Of a DNA stretch of 64,000 nt, positions 27,070 through 36,238 are shown piece after piece. The DNA lies in assembly GCF_014654725.1 (NCBI RefSeq), contig NZ_JACVZV010000030.1, forward strand, positions 163,923 through 227,922, given 5' to 3'. A model generated the notes under the pieces. The model had not been told where the DNA came from, searched no databases, and saw nothing but the letters and a program-made list of their open reading frames with translations. Every line of letters starts with the position of its first letter. Position 1 is the first letter of the stretch. This DNA is from Vulcanococcus sp. Clear-D1. GTDB taxonomy: Bacteria > Cyanobacteriota > Cyanobacteriia > PCC-6307 > Cyanobiaceae. A program made the position numbers and the translations under genes.

Positions 27070-28158
27070 ATGGGGGTTCTCACGGCCCTGGCGATCCTGG
27101 CCGGCTTGATCGTGGTGCACGAGGCCGGCCATTTCTTTGCCGCCACCTGGCAGGGCATCCGCGTCAGCGGCTTCTCCGTGGGGTTCGGGCCGGTGCTGCT
27201 CGAGCGCCAGCGACGTGGCGTGCAGTTCGCCCTGCGGGCGATCCCCCTGGGGGGCTTTGTGTCGTTCCCCGACGACGACGAAGAGAGCACCATCCCCGCC
27301 GATGACCCCGATCTGCTGCGCAACCGCCCGATCCCCCAACGGGCGTTGGTGATCGCCGCGGGAGTGCTCGCCAACCTGCTGCTGGCCTGGAGCGTGCTGG
27401 TGGCTCAGGGCTTGATGGTGGGCATCCCGGCTGGCTTCAGCACCACACCCGGCGTGCTCGTGGCTGGCGTTCAGCCAGGGCAGGCCGCCGCGGCGGCGGG
27501 CCTGCGCCCCGGCGATCGCATCCTCAAGGCCGATGGTGTGGATCTGGGCGGGGGCCAAAGCGCCGTGGCCCAACTGGTGGAACGGGTGAAAGGAGCACCG
27601 GATCAAACCCTGCAGCTCCAGGCTGAACGCGCCGGCAAAGCGATCAGCATCAACCTCACACCGGCGGATCTCAGCGGTGTTGGCCGCATCGGTGCCCAGC
27701 TGCAGCCCAGCGGCACTGAAGCCTTCCGCCGGCCCCAGGGCCCGGGCGAGATCGTGCACCAGGCCAACCATGACTTCGTGAGCCTCACCCAGCGCACGGT
27801 GGAGGGCTTCGTCACCCTTGCCACCCACTTCGGCGAAACGGCCAGCCAGGTGTCAGGCCCAGTGAAAATCGTGGAAATGGGCGCATCGCTGGCCAAGCAG
27901 GGCGGCAGCAGCCTGTTTCTCTACACAGCGCTGATCTCGATCAACCTGGCTGTGCTCAATGCCCTGCCCCTGCCCCTGCTGGATGGCGGGCAGTTCGTGC
28001 TGCTGATGCTGGAGGGCCTCCGCGGCAAACCCCTGCCCGAGAAGTTCCAGATGGCCTTCATGCAGTCGGGGTTTGTGTTTCTGGTGGGCCTCAGCCTGGT
28101 GTTGATCGTGAAAGACACCAGCCAGCTGGCGGCTGTGCAGCAGCTGCTCGGCCGTTAA
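27070..28158 (+). CDS. rseP: RseP/site-2 protease family zinc metalloprotease
   Basis: 362 residues. The zinc site H17-E18-x-x-H21 lies in the first helix ([11 protein letters not shown]), a central PDZ domain spans about residues 115-200 ([23 protein letters not shown]), and the third zinc ligand is in [13 protein letters not shown] near the C-terminus. It is a membrane protease that cuts transmembrane segments of anti-sigma factors or signal peptide remnants. Four hydrophobic segments are visible. It precedes rpsN on the same strand. Confidence 0.93.
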   Translation: MGVLTALAILAGLIVVHEAGHFFAATWQGIRVSGFSVGFGPVLLERQRRGVQFALRAIPLGGFVSFPDDDEESTIPADDPDLLRNRPIPQRALVIAAGVLANLLLAWSVLVAQGLMVGIPAGFSTTPGVLVAGVQPGQAAAAAGLRPGDRILKADGVDLGGGQSAVAQLVERVKGAPDQTLQLQAERAGKAISINLTPADLSGVGRIGAQLQPSGTEAFRRPQGPGEIVHQANHDFVSLTQRTVEGFVTLATHFGETASQVSGPVKIVEMGASLAKQGGSSLFLYTALISINLAVLNALPLPLLDGGQFVLLMLEGLRGKPLPEKFQMAFMQSGFVFLVGLSLVLIVKDTSQLAAVQQLLGR

Positions 28159-28210
28159 GGGCACCCCGAGGGGTACGCTGGTTTGTCATTGCCCGTTGAG
28201 TTCAGGCCGC

Positions 28211-28513
28211 ATGGCGAAGAAGTCGATGATTGCGCGCGACGTGAAGCGCCAGAAGACGGTTGAGCGCTTCGCTGCCAAGCGCGCTGCTCTGATGGCTGCC
28301 TTCGACGCGGCTGCCGACCCGATGGAGCGCCTGGAGATTCACCGCAAGATCCAGGGTCTGCCCCGCAACAGCGCCAAGGTGCGCCTCCGCAACCGTTGCT
28401 GGGCCACCGGCAAGCCCCGCGGTGTGTATCGCGATTTCGGCCTGTGCCGCAACCAACTGCGCGAGCGTGCCCACAAAGGTGAACTGCCCGGCGTGGTCAA
28501 GTCCTCCTGGTGA
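28211..28513 (+). CDS. rpsN: 30S ribosomal protein S14
   Basis: 100 residues starting [15 protein letters not shown], rich in Arg and Lys, with the C-terminal motif [33 protein letters not shown]. It is the zinc-free long form of S14 typical of cyanobacteria. An intrinsic terminator follows 28 bases after the stop. The family length is normal, so the ATG at 28211 is clear. Confidence 0.96.
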   Translation: MAKKSMIARDVKRQKTVERFAAKRAALMAAFDAAADPMERLEIHRKIQGLPRNSAKVRLRNRCWATGKPRGVYRDFGLCRNQLRERAHKGELPGVVKSSW

Positions 28514-28540
28514 GCCTGGCCTCCCAGCCAAAGACTCTTC

Positions 28541-28565
28541 AAAAGCGCCTCACGGCGCTTTTTTA
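28541..28565 (+). terminator. Intrinsic terminator after rpsN
   Basis: A hairpin with stem AAAAGCGCC / GGCGCTTTT and a TCAC loop runs into a T-run, placed 28 bases after the rpsN stop. It separates rpsN from pnp. Confidence 0.9.
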
Positions 28566-28697
28566 TTGGCTTGCGCAGGTGGCGCTCAGACTTGCGCCTT
28601 CCCTCCCACACTTTCCAAAGAGATTGGGGACGTTGTCACGGCATTCGCACGTCGGATGCGAGAATCGCACTTGACAACAAACAAGACATAAGCCCAA

Positions 28698-30851
28698 GTG
28701 CAAGGTCACACTCAGTCGATCTCCTTCGATGGTCGGGAGATCCGGCTGACCACAGGCCGCTTTGCCCCTCAGGCAGGCGGTTCAGTCATGGTCGAATGCG
28801 GAGATACAGCCGTTCTGGTCACCGCCACCCGCTCCGGCGGTCGTGAGGGCATCGATTTCCTCCCCCTGATCTGCGATTACGAAGAGCGCCTCTACGCCGC
28901 TGGCCGCATTCCCGGCAGCTTCATGCGCCGTGAAAGTCGTCCGCCCGAACGCGCCACGCTGATTGCCCGCCTGATCGACCGCCCCATGCGGCCGCTCTTC
29001 CCCGGTTGGCTGCGCGACGACCTGCAGATCGTGGCCACCTGCATGTCGCTCGATGAGCGCGTGCCGCCCGATGTGCTCGCCGTCACCGGCGCCTCCCTGG
29101 CCACCCTGCTGGCCAAGATCCCCTTCCACGGCCCGATGGCGGCTGTGCGCGTGGGTCTGCTGGGCGACGACTTCGTGCTCAACCCCAGCTACCGCGAAAT
29201 CGAGCGCTCCGACCTCGATCTCGTTGTGGCCGGCACGCCTGAGGGCGTGATCATGGTGGAAGCCGGTGCCAACCAGCTGCCCGAACAAGACGTGATCGAA
29301 GCGATCGACTTCGGTTACGAAGCCGTGTGCGAACTGATCAAGGCCCAACAGGCCCTGCTCAAGGAGCTCGGCATCGAGCAGGTGATCCCCGAGCCGCAAG
29401 CCACCGACGAAACCCTGCCCAAGTTCCTCGAGAAGGAATGCGCCAAGGGCATCGGCGATGTGCTCAAGCAGTTCAAGCTCACCAAAGCTGAGCGCGACGA
29501 ACAGCTCGATGCGATCAAGGCCCAGGTGGCCGAGAAGATCGACGGCCTCAAAGACGACGACGCCATCAAGGTGGCGGTGAGCAGCAACGGCAAGGCGCTG
29601 GGCAACAGCTACAAGTCGCTCACCAAGAAGCTGATGCGCGACCAGATCGTCAAAGACGGCAAGCGCGTGGATGGCCGCAACCTCGATGAAGTGCGTCCGA
29701 TCAGTGCCGCCGCCGGCGTGCTGCCCAAGCGGGTGCACGGCTCTGGCCTGTTCCAGCGTGGTCTCACCCAGGTGCTCTCCTGCGCCACCCTCGGCACCCC
29801 GAGCGATGCCCAGGAGATGGACGACCTCAACCCGTCCAACGAGAAGACCTACCTGCACCACTACAACTTCCCGCCCTACTCCACCGGCGAGACCAAGCCG
29901 ATGCGCAGCCCCGGCCGCCGCGAAATCGGCCACGGCGCCCTGGCGGAGCGGGCTCTGATCCCCGTGCTGCCCAGCAAGGAATCCTTCCCCTACGTGCTGC
30001 GCGTGGTGTCGGAGTGCCTGAGCTCCAACGGCTCCACCTCCATGGGTTCGGTGTGCGGCAGCACCCTGGCCCTGATGGATGCGGGCGTGCCCCTGAAGGC
30101 CCCCGTGAGCGGCGCCGCCATGGGCCTGATCAAGGAAGGCAAAGAGGTGCGGATCCTCACCGACATCCAGGGCATCGAGGACTTCCTCGGCGACATGGAC
30201 TTCAAGGTGGCCGGCACCGAGAAGGGCATCACCGCCCTGCAGATGGACATGAAGATCACCGGTCTTGAGGTGAAGACCGTGGCCGAGGCGATCAACCAGG
30301 CCCGCCCGGCCCGCCTGCACATCCTCGAGAAGATGCTCGAGGCGATCGAGAAGCCCCGCGACGTGCTGAGCCCCCACGCTCCGCGCCTGCTCAGCTTCCG
30401 CATTGATCCGGAACTGATCGGCACCGTGATCGGCCCCGGCGGCCGCACGATCAAGGGCATCACCGAGCGCACCAACACCAAGATCGACATCGAAGACGGC
30501 GGCATCGTCACGATCGCCAGCCACGACGGTGCTGCCGCTGAGGAAGCGCAGCGCATCATCGAAGGCCTCACCCGCCGCGTGTCGGAAGGCGAAGTGTTCA
30601 GCGGTGCTGTCACCCGCGTGATCCCGATCGGCGCCTTCGTGGAAATCCTGCCCGGCAAGGAAGGGATGATCCACATCTCGCAGCTCAGCGAAGCCCGCGT
30701 GGAGAAGGTGGAAGACGTGGTGCGCGTGGGCGATCACGTAACCGTGCGCGTCCGCGAAATCGACAACCGCGGCCGCATCAACCTCACCCTGCGCGGCGTG
30801 CCCCAGTCGGAAGAACCCGCCGCTGCAGCAGCAGTGGTTGTGGCCGAGTGA
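28698..30851 (+). CDS. pnp: Polyribonucleotide nucleotidyltransferase (PNPase)
   Basis: 717 residues from a GTG start. There are two RNase PH domains ([20 protein letters not shown] early; the second catalytic core with [25 protein letters not shown]), an alpha-helical linker, a KH domain ([20 protein letters not shown]) and a C-terminal S1 domain ([35 protein letters not shown]). It degrades RNA 3'-to-5' with phosphate. The protein ends just after the S1 domain with a short Ala/Val tail. It is followed by a strong terminator. Confidence 0.97.
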   Translation: MQGHTQSISFDGREIRLTTGRFAPQAGGSVMVECGDTAVLVTATRSGGREGIDFLPLICDYEERLYAAGRIPGSFMRRESRPPERATLIARLIDRPMRPLFPGWLRDDLQIVATCMSLDERVPPDVLAVTGASLATLLAKIPFHGPMAAVRVGLLGDDFVLNPSYREIERSDLDLVVAGTPEGVIMVEAGANQLPEQDVIEAIDFGYEAVCELIKAQQALLKELGIEQVIPEPQATDETLPKFLEKECAKGIGDVLKQFKLTKAERDEQLDAIKAQVAEKIDGLKDDDAIKVAVSSNGKALGNSYKSLTKKLMRDQIVKDGKRVDGRNLDEVRPISAAAGVLPKRVHGSGLFQRGLTQVLSCATLGTPSDAQEMDDLNPSNEKTYLHHYNFPPYSTGETKPMRSPGRREIGHGALAERALIPVLPSKESFPYVLRVVSECLSSNGSTSMGSVCGSTLALMDAGVPLKAPVSGAAMGLIKEGKEVRILTDIQGIEDFLGDMDFKVAGTEKGITALQMDMKITGLEVKTVAEAINQARPARLHILEKMLEAIEKPRDVLSPHAPRLLSFRIDPELIGTVIGPGGRTIKGITERTNTKIDIEDGGIVTIASHDGAAAEEAQRIIEGLTRRVSEGEVFSGAVTRVIPIGAFVEILPGKEGMIHISQLSEARVEKVEDVVRVGDHVTVRVREIDNRGRINLTLRGVPQSEEPAAAAAVVVAE

Positions 30852-30877
30852 TCAAGGCCTCAACGCTCTGAATGATC

Positions 30878-30902
30878 AGCCCCCGGCAACGGGGGCTTTT
30901 TC
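30878..30902 (+). terminator. Intrinsic terminator after pnp
   Basis: AGCCCCC/GGGGGCT stem with a GGCAAC loop and a following T-run, 26 bases after the pnp stop. It also lies at the 3' side of the convergent phosphatase gene. Confidence 0.9.
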
Positions 30903-30919
30903 ATGCGCCGCCGAGCGGT

Positions 30920-31819
30920 TCAGACAGGGAAGCCCGGATCGATCACCGCCATGGCACCGGCAGCCTTGTCACACAGCTGCTGGTGGCTGCGGCCGTGGCT
31001 GGCGATCAGGCAGCCGGCCTGGCGAATGTCGCCGTCGTTGTAGCTGAGGCGGCGGCCATCAGCGTGGGTGAAGGCGCCACCGGCAGCGCGGAGCACCGCC
31101 TCAGGGGCCGCCATATCCCAATCCTTCGGGGCGCTCTTGCCGGATAAGGAGATGTAGAGATCGGTTTCGCCGCGCAGAATCGTGGCCACCTTGCCTCCCA
31201 CACTCCCGATCGCCTTGGTATCGCCCAGGGCCAGGGCCTCCAGCAGCTGCTCCAGCCGCTGATCGCGGTGGTTGCGGCTGGCCACCAACACCAGATCCCC
31301 CAGGGCTTGGCGAGGGCTGAGGCTGGCAGGACGCTGCTCTCCGGCACGGTTTTCACACCAGGCCCGCTGCTGCGGCACCAGGCCAATCCACAGCTCCTCC
31401 ATCTCAGGCAGCAACACCACACCCAGCACCGGCTCGCCGTTGTGGGCCAGGGCCAGATGCACCGCGTATTCGCCGGTGCCCTGCAGGAAATCCTTGGTGC
31501 CATCGAGGGGATCCAGGATCCACAACCACTCGGCATCGAGGGGCTCACCGGCCGTGAGCTGCTCCTTCGCGGTCTCCTCGCTGAGCAGCGTCCAGCCGGC
31601 ATCGGGGAAGGCCTTCACCAGACCATCCAGGAGCCACTGATTCACCGCCAGATCCGCGGCGCTCACCGGGCCTTCGCCGCCCTCATCCACGCTCAGCGCC
31701 TTAGGAAAGCCGAAAGGGGGCTGGTCGCCGCGGCCATAGGCGAGCAGGATGTCGGCAGCACCCCAGCTGAGGCGGCGCAATTCCGCCAGCAGCTGCTGCT
31801 CATTGATCCCCGAAGGCAT
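30920..31819 (-). CDS. cysQ: Inositol monophosphatase-family 3'(2'),5'-bisphosphate nucleotidase (CysQ-like)
   Basis: 299 residues from ATG 31819 (MPSGINEQQLLAELRRLSW); an ATG at 31840 would add 7. The metal-binding motifs are LLSEETAKE and WILDPLDGTKDFLQG (DPxDGT), and the C-terminal motif is APKDWDMAAPEAVLRAAGG. Length and the LDGTKDF pattern fit CysQ-type enzymes that clear PAP from sulfate assimilation; other IMPase members cannot be ruled out. Divergent from rsmI. Confidence 0.83.
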   Translation of the reverse strand: MPSGINEQQLLAELRRLSWGAADILLAYGRGDQPPFGFPKALSVDEGGEGPVSAADLAVNQWLLDGLVKAFPDAGWTLLSEETAKEQLTAGEPLDAEWLWILDPLDGTKDFLQGTGEYAVHLALAHNGEPVLGVVLLPEMEELWIGLVPQQRAWCENRAGEQRPASLSPRQALGDLVLVASRNHRDQRLEQLLEALALGDTKAIGSVGGKVATILRGETDLYISLSGKSAPKDWDMAAPEAVLRAAGGAFTHADGRRLSYNDGDIRQAGCLIASHGRSHQQLCDKAAGAMAVIDPGFPV

Positions 31820-31863
31820 GCAGGCGGCGGCGGGCATCATGGAGCTGGCAAAGGGGCATTGTG

Positions 31864-32736
31864 ATGCAGGGCGCCGAACCGGCTGCAGGAGTGCTCTATC
31901 TGGTGGGAACACCCATCGGCAATGTGGGCGACCTGTCGCCCCGCGCCCGCCAGGTGCTCGGCGGCGTGCAGCGCATCGCCTGCGAAGACACACGCCACAG
32001 CGGCCTGCTCCTGCACAACCTCGGCCTGCGCAGCGGTGATCAGCCCCCCCGACTGGTGAGCTTCCACGAGCACAACCAGAGCAGCCGCATTCCTGAACTC
32101 CTCGAGGCCCTGGCGGAGGGCGAGGCGATTGCCGTGATCAGCGATGCCGGCCTGCCGGGTATTTCCGACCCCGGCGAAGCCCTGGTGGCCGCCGCCCGAT
32201 GCGCCGGACGAACCGTGATCTGCGTGCCGGGGCCCTGTGCGGTGACCACCGCCCTGGTGAGCAGCGGCCTGCCTGCCGGGCGCTTCTGCTTTGAGGGGTT
32301 CCTGCCGCCCAAGAGCACACAACGCCGCGCCCGGTTGCAGGAGCTGGCGGCAGAACCCCGCACCTTGGTGCTCTTCGAGGCCCCGCATCGCCTGCTCCAC
32401 CTGCTCGAAGACCTACTGGCGGAACTGGGGGATCGCCCGATCGCCGTGACGCGTGAGCTCACCAAACGGCATGAGCAACAGGTAGGCCCCAGCGTGTCGG
32501 CGGCGCTCGAGCATTTCCGCCAGCAGGCACCGCAGGGGGAATTCACGATCGTGCTGGGGGGCGCCCAGGCGGTTGCTGCCGCACCACGCAGCGAGGCAGA
32601 ACTGCAAGACGCCTTGAATGCCCTGGTGGCCTCCGGCCTGAGCCGCAGCGATGCAGCCCGGCAGCTGGCGCAGGAAACGGGCATGGCCCGCCGAGAGCTC
32701 TACGCTCTGCTCCATCGCGCTGAGGAGCCGAGCTGA
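31864..32736 (+). CDS. rsmI: 16S rRNA (cytidine-1402-2'-O)-methyltransferase RsmI
   Basis: 290 residues with the RsmI start LYLVGTPIGNVGDLSPRA, CEDTRHSGLLL, SDAGLPGISDPGE, CVPGPCAVTTALVSSGLP and FEAPHRL motifs. A GTG three bases earlier is an alternative start. The enzyme ribose-methylates C1402 of 16S rRNA. Its TGA overlaps the next ATG (TGATG). Confidence 0.94.
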   Translation: MQGAEPAAGVLYLVGTPIGNVGDLSPRARQVLGGVQRIACEDTRHSGLLLHNLGLRSGDQPPRLVSFHEHNQSSRIPELLEALAEGEAIAVISDAGLPGISDPGEALVAAARCAGRTVICVPGPCAVTTALVSSGLPAGRFCFEGFLPPKSTQRRARLQELAAEPRTLVLFEAPHRLLHLLEDLLAELGDRPIAVTRELTKRHEQQVGPSVSAALEHFRQQAPQGEFTIVLGGAQAVAAAPRSEAELQDALNALVASGLSRSDAARQLAQETGMARRELYALLHRAEEPS

Positions 32737-32975
32737 TGCTGCTGCGCCTGCGCCTGCTGGTGGCCAGCCTGGGTGGCGGCGTACTGCTGCTGCTAATCCT
32801 CTGCCTGGGAGCCCAGAACCTGGATCAACGCGCGCGGCTCAACCTGGGCTTCGGCAAAACAGCTGAACTGCCCACGGGGTTTCTGTTGGGGGTGGCGCTG
32901 GTCACCGGTGTGATCAGCGGCGGCGTGACCACAGCGCTCCTCCTCCCCCGCGGCGATCAAGGCCGCAATGTGTAG
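32736..32975 (+). CDS. LapA/DUF1049-like two-helix membrane protein
   Basis: 79 residues with two hydrophobic segments (LLRLRLLVASLGGGVLLLLILCLG and LPTGFLLGVALVTGVISGGVTTALLL) connected by AQNLDQRARLNLGFGKTAE. The layout resembles LapA-domain (DUF1049) membrane proteins, which in other bacteria act with LapB in envelope assembly. The start overlaps the rsmI stop by one base, so expression is likely coupled. Its end overlaps the convergent lipoprotein gene by 19 bases. Confidence 0.62.
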   Translation: MLLRLRLLVASLGGGVLLLLILCLGAQNLDQRARLNLGFGKTAELPTGFLLGVALVTGVISGGVTTALLLPRGDQGRNV

Positions 32976-33388
32976 GTGATCCACTCACCCGGTTGGAACT
33001 GGGGCAGGGTGCTGGCCAACACGTCGTCTTGAGTGGAGAGGGCCTCATGCCCCTCAGACGTGCGCACCACCACGACACCCGGGGGCTGGCTGTACTCGTA
33101 GATATTGATCCCGGAAGACGGGGTGTAGCTGCCCTTCCCGATCGTCACGAACGGCTGGCTGCCTTTGCCGCGGAACCAGGTTTCCTTGAACGAAAACTGA
33201 TTCAACCCAGTGGTCACCTGCCGCACGCTGCTGTAGGCGCCGGTTGATGACTGCCCATACCAGCGGGAGCTACTGGTGTTGAGGGCAGTACCCGGGGGAT
33301 CCGTGCGCAGGCGCCCGGGGAGGGGATCACAGCCACTGAGCAGACCCGCCAACACCCCGGCAGCGATGAGCCACAGCCCTGAACGCAT
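32957..33388 (-). CDS. Putative lipoprotein (hypothetical)
   Basis: 143 residues with a signal peptide and lipobox LAGLLSGC (Cys at about residue 20), then a polar, Ser/Thr/Tyr-rich domain without other Cys. It should be lipid-anchored in the plasma or outer membrane. I do not recognise the domain. It is convergent with the LapA-like gene and lies 31 bases downstream of the HTH protein gene on the same strand. Confidence 0.65.
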   Translation of the reverse strand: MRSGLWLIAAGVLAGLLSGCDPLPGRLRTDPPGTALNTSSSRWYGQSSTGAYSSVRQVTTGLNQFSFKETWFRGKGSQPFVTIGKGSYTPSSGINIYEYSQPPGVVVVRTSEGHEALSTQDDVLASTLPQFQPGEWITYTLRP

Positions 33389-33418
33389 GCGTGTGAGGAG
33401 AACTCATTCGGTGTTAGC

Positions 33419-34180
33419 TCAGTTATTCGACAAGGCAAACAGGCTGCCCCCTTCCACCACCAACCGGGTGATGCCCTGCGCCACGAGATACGAGGAGCGG
33501 CGCTCAAGCACGCCCGCATCCGGCACCTTGATCACCCGCTGGGTGCGGCCGCACTGGCGCTTGGCCTGACGCGGATTGGTGTAAAGCATCAGGGCCTGAC
33601 GGGCCTGCTCTTCTTCCGGCAGAGAGCCGAGCTCCGTGAAGTCAGCCAGAGGCCTGGGCTGAAGCTCCACGGTTTTGTCCACCAACATGTACACGCTGGC
33701 GGGGAGCGCTCCTGGGATTAGGGGCTTAGCTTCAAGCACCACAACCGGATCGGCAACCACAAGCGGATCGGCGTCCGTTTCGTCGGTGTCGTCATCGCCC
33801 TCGCTGTCATCGAGGCCGTCATCGCCGAAATCGTCGGCGTCGTCGATGGCGAGGGTGGTGGGCTCCTCCTCGTCAGCAGTGGAAGAGGCGGGCGTCTGGT
33901 CGGCTTCAGCAGCACCGGGGAACGCAAGCTCGACTGGGAAAGCCGGGGCTGGGTCAGCTACCACCTCCGGCAATGGATCGGCCACGGGCGCAGGGGTGCG
34001 GCCCCTGGACTGCCGCTTGATCGCCTCCATTTCACCGGGGTCAAGCGCCGCCTTCAGCACCCGGCTCACGGTGTTGGGACTGCAGCCGAAGGCAACCGCC
34101 AGGGCCTGGGCTGTTTCACCCTGGCGGTAGCGAACCACCAGCTCCTCTTTTTGGCTGTCGTTGAGCCGTGGAGCGGGCAT
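33419..34180 (-). CDS. Helix-turn-helix protein with acidic linker
   Basis: 253 residues from ATG 34180. The N-terminal 55 residues contain an HTH (KEELVVRYRQGETAQALAVAFGCSPNTVSRVLKAAL) of resolvase/transposase-regulator type. A long acidic, low-complexity linker (DDADDFGDDGLDDSEGDDD at about 125-145) leads to a C-terminal domain of about 100 residues (MLVDKTVELQPRPLADFTELG...RVIKVPDAGVLERRSSYLVAQG). It probably binds DNA. I believe similar proteins occur across marine picocyanobacteria, but I cannot name a function. It is divergent from tRNA-Arg. Confidence 0.65.
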   Translation of the reverse strand: MPAPRLNDSQKEELVVRYRQGETAQALAVAFGCSPNTVSRVLKAALDPGEMEAIKRQSRGRTPAPVADPLPEVVADPAPAFPVELAFPGAAEADQTPASSTADEEEPTTLAIDDADDFGDDGLDDSEGDDDTDETDADPLVVADPVVVLEAKPLIPGALPASVYMLVDKTVELQPRPLADFTELGSLPEEEQARQALMLYTNPRQAKRQCGRTQRVIKVPDAGVLERRSSYLVAQGITRLVVEGGSLFALSNN

Positions 34181-34263
34181 CGAGCACAAGTGCGCAGCAC
34201 ACCACCATAGAAGCCACGGTCTACGGCGTTGCCAGGGATCAAATGCCACAATGCCCAGCGTCA

Positions 34264-34337
34264 GCTCCCTTAGCTCAGCTGGATAGAGCAGCTGCCTTCT
34301 AAGCAGCCGGTCGATGGTTCGAATCCATCAGGGGGCG
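34264..34337 (+). tRNA. tRNA-Arg (anticodon TCT)
   Basis: A 74-base cloverleaf. The acceptor arm GCTCCCT pairs with AGGGGGC, and the D arm contains AGCTCAGCTGGATAGAGC. The anticodon stem GCTGC/GCAGC has loop CTTCTAA giving anticodon TCT, and the T arm is GATGG/CCATC around TTCGAAT. The CCA end is not encoded. It reads the AGA codon. Confidence 0.96.
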
Positions 34338-34343
34338 TTTCGG

Positions 34344-35345
34344 TCAGAGCCGGGCGGCGCTCATCCAATCGGCGCGTGGATCCACACTGCGAGCGGCGCG
34401 TAACTGCTCGAGCAGCTGGCGCTCCTGATCGCTGTAGCTGGCCGGCTGTTTGAGGCTGAGGCTGAGCAGCAGATCGCCCCGCCCTCCCTTGGTGGGCCAG
34501 CCCTTTCCCTTGAGGCGGAGGCTGCGGCCCACGTCCATACCGGGGGGCACCGTCACCGTGGCCTCACCATCGGGGGTGGCCACACGCACCTCACCACCCA
34601 GGGCCAATTCATCCAGGCTGAGGGGAAGGTCAGCCTTGAGCTGATCACCCTCGAGGCTCCACACCGGGTGATCCTGCAGTTGCAGGTTGAGATAGAGATC
34701 ACCGCGCCGGCCGGTGCCGGGCTGCAGATTGCCCTTGCCCTTCAGGCGAAGGCGGCTGCCGGGCTTCACCCCAGCAGGGATGCGCACCTGCACCCGCTCA
34801 TCGTTCACAGCCAGGGTGCGTTCACAGCCTCGAAAGGCCTCCGAAAAGCTGAGCGTGATGCTCGCTTCTGCATCGAGGTTGGGAGCCTGCGCCCGCTGGC
34901 CGCCGCCGGCAAAGCCGCCACCAGGAAAGCCCGAGGCACCGAAACCACCCGGGAAGCCTGAGCCAAAGCCACCAAAGCCGCCGGGTCCACCCGCGAAGCC
35001 ACCGCCGCCAGGGCCACCGAAGCGGCCGAGCAGGTCATTGATGAAGTCGTCGAAGTTGCCGTAGCGGCCAAAATCCACATCAACACCACCAGCCCCGGCG
35101 GCACCTCCGGCTTGGTTCCAGTACTGGCCGAACTGCTCGTAGCGCTTGCGCTTGTCGGGATCGGAGAGCACCTCATAGGCCTCACTGATCTCCTTGAATT
35201 TCGCCTCGGCGCCCTTGTCGCCGGGGTTCACATCTGGGTGGTACTGACGGGCCAGCTTGCGAAAGGCCTTTTTCACCGTGTCGGCATCGGCACTGCGATC
35301 CACCCCGAGCACCTTGAAATAGTCGCGATATCCGTTGGCGCTCAT
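34344..35345 (-). CDS. DnaJ-type co-chaperone without zinc finger (type II)
   Basis: 333 residues starting MSANGYRDYFKVLGVDRSA. The J domain (about 6-75) has the HPD motif in QYHPDVNPGDKG. A long Gly/Phe-rich region (about 105-165) follows, then two C-terminal substrate-binding domains (ITLSFSEAFRGCERTL...VRIPAGVKPGSRLRLKGKG; LPLSLDELALGGEVRVATPDG). There is no CxxCxGxG zinc finger, as in CbpA/DnaJ2 proteins. It stimulates Hsp70 ATPase. The ATG at 35345 is chosen because upstream codons lack similarity. Confidence 0.93.
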   Translation of the reverse strand: MSANGYRDYFKVLGVDRSADADTVKKAFRKLARQYHPDVNPGDKGAEAKFKEISEAYEVLSDPDKRKRYEQFGQYWNQAGGAAGAGGVDVDFGRYGNFDDFINDLLGRFGGPGGGGFAGGPGGFGGFGSGFPGGFGASGFPGGGFAGGGQRAQAPNLDAEASITLSFSEAFRGCERTLAVNDERVQVRIPAGVKPGSRLRLKGKGNLQPGTGRRGDLYLNLQLQDHPVWSLEGDQLKADLPLSLDELALGGEVRVATPDGEATVTVPPGMDVGRSLRLKGKGWPTKGGRGDLLLSLSLKQPASYSDQERQLLEQLRAARSVDPRADWMSAARL

Positions 35346-35475
35346 CGCAGGTGCTGGGAAACCGGGGCCGGCCCCACCAGTCTCCCAGCCGCCCGGGGTG
35401 CAGGCGGCCCCAGCGCGGGGCGGAAGGCCGAACGCTCCAGCGCGCTTAAGGTCTTGCCGAAGCGCGCGCGACACA

Positions 35476-35943
35476 ATGCCCCGTGGTTCCGATCGGCTTC
35501 TGCAGCCCCGGCAGGCCATCAAGGCCTGGAGGATCCTCCCTTGGGCGCTTGGCTTGATCGCGGCAGGCTCGATAGCGGCCGGTTCTGCCACCCCAGCAGC
35601 CGAAAGCAGTGGCAACAGCACCGCCAGCAGCACGATTCAGCCCTCCAACAATCGCCAGAAAGGCCTGGCCCAGCACCTCAAGCTCAAAGGGGCGGTGGTC
35701 TACGGGGCCTGGTGGTGCCCCCACTGCAACCACCAAAAGGAGCTGTTCGGGGTCGAAGCGATCGAGCTGCTGCCTTATGTGGAATGCGACAAAGACGACG
35801 CAGGCAGACAACGCTGCCAGGACTCCCAGGTAAGGGGCTACCCCACCTGGGAACTCAACGGTGAGCGGCGCCTTGGCGTGCTCAGCCTTGAAGAACTGGA
35901 AATCTGGAGCGGCTACAACACGGGATCAAGCAGCAGCCGCTAA
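35476..35943 (+). CDS. Exported thioredoxin-fold protein with CPHC motif
   Basis: 155 residues from ATG 35476. The N-terminal anchor or signal segment is AWRILPWALGLIAAGSIAAGSA. A Ser/Asn-rich linker leads to a thioredoxin-like domain, VVYGAWWCPHCNHQKELFG...VECDKDDAGRQRCQ...VRGYPTWELNG. The CPHC pair, the second Cys pair and cis-Pro (GYPT) resemble the C-terminal thioredoxin domain of cyanobacterial and plant VKOR/LTO1 proteins, but no VKOR membrane domain is present. It probably handles disulfides in the periplasm or thylakoid lumen. Convergent with the Nif11 gene. Confidence 0.78.
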   Translation: MPRGSDRLLQPRQAIKAWRILPWALGLIAAGSIAAGSATPAAESSGNSTASSTIQPSNNRQKGLAQHLKLKGAVVYGAWWCPHCNHQKELFGVEAIELLPYVECDKDDAGRQRCQDSQVRGYPTWELNGERRLGVLSLEELEIWSGYNTGSSSSR

Positions 35944-35951
35944 GCCGGAGC

Positions 35952-36206
35952 TCACTCCTCTTCGGTGGCCCCGAAGCAGTGCATCAGAGCATCGCCCCAG
36001 CTGTTGATCCCTTTCAGCTGGTGGTCGCTGGCTCCGCTCAGGGCTTCGCCGTGGGCGCGGAGCACAGAGGCCTTATCCACACTGTGGCCATGGGCTGCAG
36101 CCAGATCCACGATGTCATCCATGCCGGAGGCGGCGTGGAGCTTCTGACGCAGGTCCTCGTCGGACTCAACCTTCGCGAGGAACGCCTTCAGATCAGCAAC
36201 AGACAC
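35952..36206 (-). CDS. Nif11-domain small protein
   Basis: 84 residues with a Nif11-type N-terminus (MSVADLKAFLAKVESDEDLRQKL, then DDIVDLAAAHGHSVDKASV). Nif11 domains also serve as leaders for lanthipeptide and related precursors in picocyanobacteria. Here the region after the leader (ASDHQLKGINSWGDALMHCFGATEEE) has one Cys and no obvious double-Gly cleavage site, so a stand-alone Nif11 protein is more likely than a precursor. No modifying enzyme lies nearby. It is followed on the same strand by no partner gene. Confidence 0.7.
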   Translation of the reverse strand: MSVADLKAFLAKVESDEDLRQKLHAASGMDDIVDLAAAHGHSVDKASVLRAHGEALSGASDHQLKGINSWGDALMHCFGATEEE

Positions 36207-36238
36207 AGCGAGATGGCGGGGATCTGGCAGCGATGCTG

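Noticed and set aside
28671..28697. TTGACA upstream of pnp as a -35 box
   Set aside because: The start codon follows too closely (21 bases) and no -10 element lies at proper spacing.
28782..30737. A 651-codon minus-strand open frame
   Set aside because: Exactly antisense to pnp with His/Ala/Gly-rich composition; a codon-bias shadow.
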